DNA of 64,000 nt from Cafeteria roenbergensis (taxonomy: Eukaryota; Sar; Bigyra; Bicosoecida; Cafeteriaceae). Location of the stretch: NCBI GenBank assembly GCA_008330645.1, contig VLTN01000025.1, positions 372,001 to 436,000 of the forward strand. The letters run 5' to 3'. Positions 14,101-26,100 of this stretch are shown piece by piece; position 1 is the stretch's first letter, and each line of letters starts with the position of its first letter. The notes under the pieces are model-generated. The model was not told where the DNA came from. It ran no database searches and saw only the letters and a program-made list of their open reading frames with translations. The position numbers and the translations under genes are program-made.

Positions 14101-17100
14101 TACACGGCTCCTGCCGAGGGCGCGTACGAGGTTCACGCCTCCCTGGCGCGCGTGGGCGGGCTCGCTGCCCGCTACTTTGCCAACCAGTACCACTTCGGGA
14201 AGCCCGGCATCGAGCGCGTGGACCCGGCTGTCGACTTCGCGTGGACCGGCCCCGTCGTTGGCGGCCTTGCCGACCGCATCTCGGCCGCCTGGTCCGGCTG
14301 GGTGCTGCCGCCCTTCTCGGAGCGCCTCACATTCACGGTTGTGCTGCCGTCTGACGACAGCGCCGAGCTTGTGTTCAACGGCTCCTCGCTTGCCCTCTCG
14401 GAAGCCGCGGACGCGGCTGTGCCCGCTGGCCGCAAGGCCCTCCGCGCCACCAGCGACGTGCCGGTGGTCGCTGGCCAGCTCCACGCCATCGCCCTCAGCC
14501 TCCAGCACGGCGTGGGCAACGCGGCCGTGCAGCTGCTGTGGTCGTCGGCCTCGCAGCCCTCGCAAGTGGTGCCGGCCTACCGCCTGGCCCACTCGCTTGT
14601 GCCCGTGGTCTCCTCGCCGTTCAAGGCGGCGTACGAGGGCATCGAGCCGGCCGCCCCCGCCGCCCTCTCGCTTGCCATCGCAGGCGACACGTCGCTCCAT
14701 GCCACGTGGGTGCCGCCCGCCGACGACGGTGGCGACCCGGTGACCGCCTACAAGGTCGAGTGGTGGCGCGGGTGGACTGCCGCGGACGACGCCGAAATCC
14801 AGACGGTCCGCCTGTCTGCCGGCGTGTCTGGCGGCACCTTCTCGCTCGCCGCCGCCGGCGAAAGCACCACGCAGCTGCGCTGGGACGCGCACGCCTCCGA
14901 AGTGGAGGCCGCGTTCGAGCAGCTCGCCGCCGTCGGCGACGTGACGGTGGCCGGCGCGTCCCCTTCGTGGACCGTCACGTTCTCCTCCGACCCCGGAGAC
15001 CAGCCCGCGCTCTCCGCAAACGGGGCTTCGCTCACGGGCGCGTCTGGCGTGGCCGTGGGCGTGTGCGCAGGAAACGCTACCGGCGCTGTGGCCGGCACGG
15101 GCGGCGCCGTGGTGTGCACCTCGGCAGACTCTCGGGACGGCAAGGCCGCCGTGGGCCTGTGCGAGACTTCGCTGGCCTCTGCTGCCGCCGCTGGCTGCGA
15201 CACCGAGGGCCCGGCGTCGTCGTGCCACGGGGCGTGCCCTGTCGTCGACGGCGCGGAGTCTGTGCGCGTGGCCGCGTCGCTCGCCCGCCGCCTGGTGGCG
15301 TCAGGAGAGGCCGTGGCGCCTTCCGGCGCGGTGGCAGAGCCCCTGGCCATCACCCTCCGGGGGCTGACCCAGGGTGCGAGCTACACCGTGCGCGTCAGCG
15401 CCCGCAACGGACAGGGCTACGGCGTGCCGTCGGTGCTTGCCAGCGAGACGCCCCGCGCTGTCCCGTCGGCCCCTGTCGCCCCCGTCACGGAGCTTGTTGC
15501 GGGCAGCGGGTCCTCCCTGCGCGCGTACTGGAGCCTTCCGGTGGACGACAACGGCGCGGAGCTCAGCCATTTCCACGTGCAGTGGCGCCGCGTCGGCGAC
15601 GCGGAGCCGCTCGACCCGGAGGCGTCGCTCGACACCGCCGGGCGTGACGCTCTGTGGGCCGCCGCTCTTGCCGAGGCCGCCAGCGCGTCGTCGTCGTCGT
15701 CCGCGACTGCGCCGGCGGCTCCGGGAGGCGCCGTCCGCCTCGCGCTCTCGGCAGTGACCAGCCCGCGCCAGGCTGTCGACGACCAGCTTCGCCAGCACGT
15801 GCTCTCCGGCCTGACCGAGGGCGCGCGCTACGCGGTGCGCGTCGCCGCAGAGAACGAGCGCGGGGTCGGCGCGTGGGCCACCGCCCTCCCGTCGACCCTG
15901 GTCCCGCGCCAGGCGCCGGCTGCGCCCGCGGCCCAGGAGGTCCTGCTCGAGGCGCTTGTGGCGGGAGAGGAGGTGTCCGTCGGCGACTCCGCCACCACGC
16001 TCAAGCTCTCGTGGGCCGCGCCCGCCGGCCACGACGCCGCCGCTGCTGTGATGCGGCGCCTTGCCGTGGCCACCGGCGCCGCCAACGCAACGTCCTTCGC
16101 CGCGCCCTTCCCGGTGTACACGGTCGAGTTCGCCCGCTCTGACTTCCGCGACGCCCGCGCTGCCACGCGCGTGGTGCGCATCGACGCTGCGTCCGGGCTC
16201 GCGCTCCGCGGCACGTTCACGCTCGCCGTGGGCTCTCATCGCACCGAGGCCATCCCAGTCGACGCTTCGGCGCAGGCCGTTCGCACCGCAGTCGAGGCGC
16301 TTGCCTCGGTCCGCGCGCCGGTGCTGGTGACCAAGAACGTCTCGTCCGGCGCCCTGGACCAGGCGGCCGCCTACTCGGCGGCGTGGACCCTCGAGTTCCG
16401 CGGCGACGCCGGCTCCGGCGACCCCGAGGCCCTCACCGCCAACGTGTCCGGGGTGGCGGCTGCCGCTTCGGCAGTCGCCTCTGTCGAGTCGGAGCTGACC
16501 ACCAACCTCTGCTCGGCAGCAGGCGCCGCAGCGGCCGGGTGCGTGGACGTGTCCCAGTTCTCGAACATGGCCGTGCTCTCTGGCGGCGACGCCACGTCAG
16601 TGCTTGCGGAAGGAAGCTGGCTTGCGCTCGGCGCGGGCTCCGCCGTCGAGCACTTCAAGGTGGTCACCGTTCGCCTTGCTGGCGCCGACACCGTCATCAC
16701 GCTCTCTTCTGCGCTGCAGGGCACCACGCTCGTGTCCGCGCCGGCGTTCACCGGCGCTGCGGTGCCGGGCGGTGTTGCTCTCGGCTACGCCGCGGAGGAG
16801 CTGACGGAGGAAGCGCTGGAGCTCGCCTCGACGCCCGACGCCCCCACGCGCTGGGTGCACCGCCTCACCGGCCTCTCCACCGGAGTTTCCTACTTTGCTC
16901 GCGTGTCCGCCACCTTCAACGACCTCGGCTCCGGCGCTGCCTCGGCGTCCACCCCGGCGAGCGTGGCGCCGCCTCGCCAGCGTCCCGACGCTCCGGCTCT
17001 GGCCCGCGTCACCCCCAACTCCGCCTCCAGCCTCCGCGTGCTGTTCCGCGCCCCGCACTCTGACGGCGGCGCAGACGTCACGGCGTTCCGCGTGGAGTGG

Positions 17101-20100
17101 GACACGTCGGCGGACTTTGCGTCCGGCGGCGGTGACGGCGCAGGCGCGCTCGGCTCGCCGCTCGGCGTTCGCGACGTCGCCTCCCAGGACCTGTCCTCCG
17201 ACGGTTGCTCCGTCTCCGCTTGCGAGGTCGTGATCGGCGGCCTTGAGCAGGGCGTGCCGCTGTTCGTCCGCGTCTTCAGCGCCAACGCGCTCGGCTTCAG
17301 CGCCGTGCCTGCTCTCACCGTGCCGCGCAGCGAGGCGCCCCGCGGCGCTCCTGGCGCGCCCGCTGCCGTCGTCGTGTCGGCCCTCCCTCAGGACGCCGCC
17401 GGCCCGTCCAGCGTGTCCGCGTCCCTCGCGGTGGCCATCGCGCCGCCAGAGAACGACGGCGGCGCGGAGGTGACCCGCTACCTCGTGGAGTGGGACCTCA
17501 CGGGCGAAGACGCCGCCCTGGCGGGCGCCAGCACTGTCGCGGCCTCGGCCGACGGGGGCCTCCCGGGCGCCGCGCTGCTTCACAGCCGCGTGGCGCTCTT
17601 TGCGGTCACCGCCAAGGGCACCGCCCACGGCCTCACGGGCAGCTTCCGCCTGCGCTACGGCGGCCTGGCCACCGGCCCCATCGCGGCCGCTGCGTCGGCA
17701 GACGAAGTGCGTGCCGCGCTGTCGTCTCTCCCGACAGTCGGCGGCGCCCGCGTCACGCGGTCCCCCACCGACGATGGCTTTGGCCTGCGCTGGTCAGTGA
17801 CCATGCCCGTGCCGGGCCCGGCTGCCTACTCCGACGCGCCGGCCAGCCCCGGCAACGCGGCTCGCGGAGCGGAGGCCGGCCTGCAGGTATCCGTGGACGG
17901 CGGCGAGAGCTTCGCTGCCTCGGCCACGGGCTCGGCCTCCTCGTCGGCATCCGGCGTCACTCTCGTCGGCCCCGGCGCCGAGGCCAAGGTCGAGACCGTC
18001 GCACGGGCCCTCGAGGGCTTTGAGCACCGCCGCGTCATTCTGTCGACGTCCACTGGCTTCAGCCCGTCGGGCACCTTCTCGCTGGCCCTGGGCAGTGCCT
18101 CCACTGGGCCCCTCGCGTGGAACGCGACGGCTGACGCCGTTGCCGCCGCCGTCGGTGCGCTTCCGGGCTCCGGCGGCGACGTCCTCGTGCAGCAGCGCGT
18201 CGTGGCACCGCTCGGGTCTGCTGCCGGCGACGTCGTGGGCTACGAGTGGGACCTCTTCTTTGTGGCAGCTCTGCCCCCCGCTGGCGAGAGCATCGCCACG
18301 CTTACGGCCGCCGGGTCGAGGCTCAACGGCACCGTCACAGTCCTCCCCGTGGCGCAGGCGCGCTACCCCGCCATGGACTCCTCTGCCCGCGGCGCCGCCG
18401 TGCTTGACATGGCGGCTCTCCGCTCCGCCGGCGCGTCGGGCGTCGGGCTCCTCCCTGTGCCTGCGGGGGCGTCGCCGGTCGATGCCGCCGCCGTCATGGA
18501 CGTGTCCGCCGCGTCGGGCGATGCCGCCGCGGCCAGCGACCCCACCGCCGCTGTGGCCGTCCTTGGTGCGGCAGGCCTTCCCTCCGCGGCGCTCCTTGCC
18601 AACCCTGCGCTCGCCGCCACCGTCACTCTCCGAGGCCTGGTGCGCGGAGCAAGGTACGTGGTGCGCGTTTCGGCATGGAACGGCGTCGGAGCGGCCTTCG
18701 GCGCGCCCCGCCACGCCTTGCCCGCCACTGCCCCGGCTGCTTCGGCGCCCGGCCCGGTGGACCGCGTGCGCGTCAGCTCGTCCGGTCCGTCTTCGCTGCG
18801 CGTGTCCTGGGCCCAGCTGCAGCTCGACGGCGGCAGCCCGGTGGCCGGCTACCGCGTCGAGTGGGACACCACTCCGGGCGCGAGCGCCGTGCAAACCGTC
18901 ACGCTGCTGGCGACGTCCAGCGCCGGCGCTGCGTCCGTGGGGGGCACGTTCGTGCTCCGGTACGGCTCGCAGCGGACGTCCCCGCTTGCCCACGACGCGG
19001 AGGCTTCCGAGGTCGCCGAGGCTCTCGAGACCCTTCCGTCCGTCGGGCCCGGGGTGGTGGTGGCTCGCTCTCCCGTCGGCACGTCCGGCCTCGTGTGGGC
19101 CGTGACCTTTGCCGGCAACGTGGGCCCCGCCCGCCTCCTTGCCGTGGACACGTCCGGCATCTCGCCGTCGTCGGCCGCCGTGCACGCCTCGGCCGAGCAC
19201 GCGCAGCAGGGCACCCTCCCGCCCTTCAACGGCGGGACCGTGGGCATCATCAGCAAGCCCGTGGGCTCGAGGACCGTTGGCCCCGTGCCCGAGGTACAGG
19301 TCATCGAGGTGACGTCTGCGGCGGAGGACCTCACCGGGTCCGTCTCCCTGTCGTTCGGCGGCAACACCAGCAGCCCCGTGCCCTGGGACGCGGATGCCGC
19401 TCGCGTTCGCGCCGCCTTGCTCCAGCTCCCCGGCGTGGGCGCTGCAACCGTGTCAGTGGAGCACCTCTCGCAGTCGGACGAGCTGCCGCGCACCCGCTTC
19501 GGGCGGCGCTGGAGCGTGACCTTTGCGTCCCACGCCGGCGTGGACGTGCCCTCGCTGCTCGTCTCCACCGACGGCGGCCTCACCGTGGGCACCGTCGCCG
19601 CGATGCGCGGCACGTCTGGCGCGTCGACCGGCCTGGGAGGCACTGCGGCCCGCGCCGAGGTGTCTGAGGCCGTCAAGGGCGGCGTGCCCGTGACGGCGGA
19701 CATCGACGGGCTGGCCACCGGCTTGCCTGTGTTTGTGCGCGTGAGGGCGGTGTCGACCGCGCCGGGCGCATCTGCCGGGCCGTTCCGCGTGGCCACGGTG
19801 GCAGGAGTGCCTTCGGCCGCGGCTCCCGAGCCGCCCACTGGTGTGCAGGTCGTGCCCGTGTGCGGGTCTCGCGTGGGCGTCGCCTGGCGCGCCCCTGTTC
19901 GCAACGGCGGCCGCCCCGTCGTTTCCTACCGCGTCGAGTGGAGCTCGGACGCCGGCTTCGCATTTGGGTCGACCCACTTTGTCTCCGTGGCTGCCCCGGC
20001 CCCCGCGAGCGCCGCCTCGGCAGCGGACCCGACGTCGGCTTGGACTGCGGTGCCCAACACCGCCACGGCCGTGAACGCCTCGGGCGCCACCTGGACCCGC

Positions 20101-23100
20101 GTGCTCCTCGACCAGCCCGCCACCATCCTTCCGGGCGCCCCCGTGTTCGTCCGCGTGGCCGCCGTGTCAGCGATCGGCGCGTCCGCTCCCGCTCTGGCCG
20201 CCCCGGCCACCTCTGAAGACTCCGGCGAGGTGCAGGAAATCCAGTTCGTCTCAACGTCCGCCGCAGGCGCGTCGGCCGCTGCCTCTGGCGCCGCGACCAT
20301 CGCGCTTCGTCGTCCCGGCAACGCCACGGACTCGTCGGCCGCCGTCGCCTTGAACGCCCTCGACGCCTCTGCGCTCCTTGCCGCCATCAACCAGCTCGTG
20401 CTGGGCTCCAAGCCCGCGCTTGCGGTTGCGGCGCCGGGGCTGGGCGACGGCGCGTCCGCCTCCGAGTTTGGCAGCAGCGCCTTCGCTGCCGGCACAGGCG
20501 CCCGCGGCTTGGCCATCGGCGTCTCCGCCGTGGACCTGTCATCCAGCTTCGACGGCTCCAACGCGGGCCAGTCCCCCGCGTGGGGCCGCGCGTTCCGGAT
20601 CACCTTCGCCCCCATGGCGGGCGACGTTCCGCTGCTCGCGGTCACGGCCAAGGGCTCCGCGTGGGCGCTCCGCCTCGCAGTGCCCGGCGCCGTGTCTGTC
20701 ACCGGGGGCTCGTTCCGCCTCGTGCGCTCGGACAGCGCCGCCGCAACCACCTGCCTGCCGCCCTCCGCGTCGGCCGCGGACGTGGGCACGGCCCTCAATG
20801 CCTCCATCGCCCCCGCTGGCGCAGGCTTCGTCGTTCAGCGCGAGGCCGTGCCCGGAGGCGTGGCCGGCGCCTCGTGGGTCCTTCGCCTCGTGGACAGCTC
20901 CACCGGCGACGCCGCCGCCTTCGACGCCGACGAGGAGGCCCTCACAGTGGAGGTGTGCTCCGCCATCACGGCCTCGCCTAGCTCTGCCAGCGCGGCCGCC
21001 GCCAAGTCACTTTCCGTGGATGTCATGTCCGTGGCCTCCGCCTCGGCTGCCGCAGGCATCCAGGTCACTTCCCGCACGGCCCGCCAGGGCTCTGCCGCGA
21101 CGCCCGCCGTCGCCGCAGCTGCTGCTGCGGGCAAGGACGCGGGCGCGGCCGCTGCAAGCGCCCTTGCCGGGACCCTCGAGCCGTGGTCGCTCGGCCTGTC
21201 CGCCGCCGCGCCGGCTCCCGGCAGCCCCGTGATCGCGGTAGACGCCCCTCCCTCCGCGCCTTCCGTCCGCGTGGTCAAGGCTGTGTCCGGCCAGGCCCTC
21301 GGCGTGCGCATCCAGCCGCCCTCGCTGCTCTGCCCGGCCCGCTACATGTCCGCCTCTGCTCTCGCCAGCCCCGTGGCCTCCGGCCCCACGCCCGACCGCT
21401 ACCTCATCGAGTGGTCCACCTCGCGCGCCTTCGAGCGCGCGGGCGCGCACGACGCCGCGTGGGCGGAGATCGTGTCGCAGCAGTCCTGCGACGCCGCGCA
21501 GGCGGCGGCCAGCGGCGACCTCTCGTCGCTCGCCTGCCGCTGGCTCGTCGACGAGGAGGCATCGGCACTGCTCTCGGGCACGCCCGCCGCTGCGTTTGAC
21601 GTGAACGCTGCGGCGTCCGCTCGCGCCGCCGGAGCGGTGCTGTACCGCATCGGCGACGGCGCCGATGGCCACTCGCTCCTGCCCGGCACGCCGTACTTTG
21701 TGCGCGTGTCGGCGGTGGCGGCCGCCAACGGCGTCGCCGGCTCCGCCTTCTTCGGCCCGTCCGCGGTGGTCGCGCCGGCGCCGCTCGCTCCCGCGGTGCA
21801 GGCCCCGTCGCGCCCGGCCGAGGTGCTGGTGTCCATCGCGGGCGCCGCCTCCCGCGCCGCGTCCCACCTCGAGGTCCAGGTGCGCCGCCAGGACGTGGAG
21901 GCGGACGGCTTCCCGACCGACGACGGTGGCTCTGCCATCACGGGCTTCAAGATCGCCGTCTTCGACGCGGCATCCGACCCGGGCCTCGTGGGCGCGCCGC
22001 TCGCCACGCTCGACCACCCGCTGTCCCCTGGCCAGACGTGTGACTCCCTCTGCACCGTCCTTGTGGGGCCCGAGGTGCAGCGCGTGACGCTGGCCGCCGA
22101 GCGCTCCGCCGTGTCCGCGGGGGAGTTCCGGCTCGTCTACCGCGCACAGGCCGGAGGCGCGGCCGAGACCACCGCTTGCATCAACGCCTCCTCCTCGGCC
22201 GGCGCGGTGCAGGCCGTGCTCGAGGCTCTGCCGTCCGTCGGCACCGGCTCCGTCACCGTTCGTCGCTCGGGCAACGCCACCGCCGAAACGGCCTTTGGCT
22301 TTGCCTGGGACATCACCTTCGCTTCCGCCGAGGCGCAGGGCAACCACGAGCCCCTCGAGGTCCTCGTGGGCGGCGACGGCACGTGCGCGGCCTTCGCGCC
22401 GGCCTCCGCGGGCGCGACGGTCAAGGCAGCGACCCTCATGGACGGCGGGCTTCTCCGGCCCGGGGTTCCCGTGTTCGTGCGCGTCAGCGCTGTGAATGCC
22501 GCGGGGGAGGGCCCTGGCACTGTGGCGTCCCTCGCGTCCGACGCGGCGTCCGAGCGCGTGCCAACTGCCATTTCGCCCCGCGCCCCGCCCTCGGCGCCCA
22601 CGCGCGTGCTGGCCATGTCGGAGCCCGACTCCGACGCCACGGGCATCCGCCTCGAGTTCGCGCCGCCCGCGTCGCCCAACGGCGCCAGCGTGGTGGCCTA
22701 CTTTGTGGAGGTTGACACCTCGCCGGCCTTCAACTCGGGCGAGGGAGCAGCGGCCGCTGGCACGCCCATGTTCACTGCGCTCCTCAGCGTGGCGGCCGGC
22801 ACCGGCAACGCCTCCCTGTCCCTGGCCTCGCTCCCCGGCATGCCCGACACCGTGTCCCGCGCGGACCTGGCCTCGCTCGCGCCCGCCTCGTGGGCCTCCG
22901 GCGCCGACACCCCGGTGTGGGCCATCTCGCTCCCGTCCGCCGTGGCCGCGACCGGGGGCGCCACCGACGCGGCTGGCCTGCCCGTGGCCGGCGCCACCGC
23001 CTTCCCTGCCGGTGCTCGGCTGTACGCCCGGGTCACGGCTCTCAACTCTGTGGGATTCGGCGCCACGGCCAACGCCACTGCGGCTTGCCCCGTCGGCGCT

Positions 23101-26100
23101 GCCGAGTGCACGCCCGCCATCGCGGCGCGCCGCCTCGCGGCAAAGCCCGTCGTGGAGGTCGGTCCCGGCGCCCTCGAAGTCACCGCCTCCTCTGCGGAGA
23201 TCCGCTTCGCCAACGCTCCCCAGCTTGCTGTGGCCGCGACCGGCGGCAGCCCCGTGGACTTCTACCGCGTCGAGTGGGACTCCAGCTTCTCGTTCAACTC
23301 CTCTGCCGACGGCTCCGGCCGCCCCATGGGGCGCGTGGACGTGGCTGCGCTTGCCCACCAGCGCCTCACGCTGACCGCGACTACCGACGCGACGAGCGCT
23401 GCTGCCGTCGTTGACGGAGGCGAGGTCGGCATCTGGTTCAGCGACGGCGCGCACGTGCCCGGCGCGGAGGGCAGCCCCTCGGCACTCTCCGACCTTGGAA
23501 GCTCTGCCGTGGCGTGCGTGGCCTACAACGCAGCGGCCGCTGACGTCGTCACGGCCGTCGCGGGCATCCTTCCCGGGGCAGCAGTCTCGGCCGAGTCTCA
23601 CGCGTCGACGGACGGCCTGTCTCACGGCTTTGACATCGTCTTCACGGCGCCAAGCCGCCCCGGCCTCGTGCTTCGCGCCGACACGGCGCACGCCTCGTGC
23701 AGCGGCCCGCCCACTTGCTCGGCCGGCGCTTGCACTGCGGCTGCCTCGGCCGGCCCCGTCGCGCCCGTGGTCAACGCCACCGGGCTTGCCGCTGGCACGG
23801 CGTACGCGGTGCGCGTGACGGCGCACTCCTCCCTCGGCCTCGGCCCGCGCAGCGACGTTGTCGTTGTGCGGCCTCGCGCGCAGCCAACCAGGCCTCTTGC
23901 CGTCGCGCTGCGCGCCCTCGAGGAGGTGAGCGGGGACCCCTCCGTCGCAGGCACGCAGCTCAACGTCATGTGGAGCGCGCCCGCCAGCACCCGCGGGGAC
24001 GCCGTGTCCGCGTTCCGCGTGGAGTGGGCCCTCGCCCCCTTCAGCACCGCCGCCTTCCCCGTGCAGACGATCCGCGTTCGCGCCACTGCGGCGGGCGTGC
24101 ACGGCACCTGGCGCGTTGCCCTTGACACCTCGGGAGCGGCCTGCGTGTCGAACGGCACCGTCCCGACGTCGGCCGCCGCGGCCGCGCGCCTGAGCCCGTG
24201 CGCCGTGACATCTCTGGAGACCACTGGCGCCATTCGCGCCAACGCCTCCTCTTGGGAGGTGCTGTCGGCGCTGCAGGCCCTCCCCAACGTGGGCGTGGTC
24301 AAGGTGCAGCGCGTGGTGGAGGACGGCTCTCGGGACTGGGTCGCGTATCGCGTGACGTTCCTGTCGCAGCCCTTCTCGACGCTTCCGGCGCTGCTGCCGG
24401 TGGGCGAGAAGCTCCTCGGCCTCGGGGCGGCCATCGGCACCTGCGCGGGCGGCAGCTCTGCTCCCGCCGTGGCCCTTGCGGCCGCCGGCTCGGGCTCCGT
24501 CTCCGTGGCATCGGTGCCTTGCAACGGCGGCGCTGACAGCTCCGACGGCTCGGCGCCCTCGGGCTACTCTCACGACACCGTGCTCGCTCCCGGCGCTGGC
24601 CCCTTCGCCTATCGCATCTCCGGCCTGGTGCCGGGCGTGCCCGTGTTCGTGCGCCTCGCCGCCGGCAACGACCGCGGCTTTGGCGAGTTCACCCTCTCCG
24701 CGCCCGCCGGCCTCGCGCCGCCGCTGCAGAAGCCGACCAAGCCCACGTCGCCCGTCCGCACGGACGCGGCAGGCAGGCCGCAGGTGGTGCTTGTCGGGGC
24801 GACCGAGGCCGTTGTGGACTGGGCCGCGCCCGCCATGAGCGGCGGCGACCCCGTCGTCCGCTACCGCGTGGACTGGGACACGTCGGCGACGTTTGATTCC
24901 GCCGGCGCCGTGGACGCCCCCGCGCCCGTTGGCACCGCCGTGGTTGAGGCCTCGCAGCTCGCCGGCGCCGACCCGCAAGGCGACGGCCTGGCCAACTCGA
25001 CGGACGCCACCGGCCTGTACCGCTTCCGCATCGAAGGCCTCGAGCCCGGCTCTCGCTACTGGGTGCGCGTGGCTGCGTACAACGCTGCGCGCGGGTGGGG
25101 CGAGGCGGCCGTGGCCGCGCCGACCCAGGGGGTGCTTCCCGTCGCGCTCCCCGCCGCGCCGACCTCCGCCACTGCCACGGCCGAGGACGCCTCCAGCGTC
25201 AAGGTGGCCTTCTCGGCGCCTTCCGACCAGGGCGGCTCGCCCGTCGTGTCGTACCGCATCGAGTCCTTCGTGGAGGCGTCGGCCGTGCCGCTCTTCGACG
25301 TGCCCGAGGTGCACCAGCTCCGCGTCTCTGCCGCGTCCGGCAAGCCCGCGGACGTCTTCACGCTCGCCGAGGGTGCGGCCGAGGGCGCTGTGCTTGCGTC
25401 CACCGGCAACGGCCCGGCCTCGTTCCGGGTCGCGCTCCCGGGCACCGTCTCGCTCGAGTCCGGCAGCCTTGCGCTCGCCACCTCTGCCGACCTGTCGGAG
25501 TACCTGCGCCGCGGCGATGTGGTGCTGGTGCGCGCGCCCGAGCCCGCTCCCGGCACCCCGCGCGCCGCGCCGCTCCTTCTGACCGTTGCCACGGACCCGG
25601 CCAAGCCCTTCACGGCGACCATCGTGCCGCTGTCCGCCAACGTCAGCGTGCCCGTGGCCTGGGGCTCTGGCCACGCCAGCCGCACCGGCCTGGCTGCCTT
25701 CGTGCGCCCCACCACCGGCCCCATTCGTGTCAACGCCTCCGCCGCGGAGCTCAAGGCCGCCCTTGAGACCCTCCCGAGCGTCGGGGAGGTGACCGTGACC
25801 AAGGCGGCAGGCGCCTCGCCAGGCTCCTCCGTCTTTGACATCACGTACACCAACGCCGTCGGGACGCAGCCCGTGCCCGAGGTGAACCTGGCCGAGGTGG
25901 AGGGCGTCGCGGTCGACGTCACGGCCACGCGCCAGCGCGCCGCCGTGGTTCCGCAGGCCTTCTCGGCCGTGGAGGTGGCGGCCAGCGGCTCTACCGTGAG
26001 CGCCGTCGTCGCTGGCCTGGCGACTGGGCAGAAGTACGTCTTCCGCGTGGCGGCACGCAACGCCGCCGGCCTTGGCCCCTTCGCGCCGCTTGCTTCCGCC

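Noticed and set aside
9001-15228. Very long open frame on the minus strand (about 2,075 codons) opposite the giant gene
   Set aside because: It lies antisense to well-defined PA14, filamin and EVQ modules and has the His/Arg/Gly-rich composition produced by reading G+C-rich codons backwards. No domain is visible.
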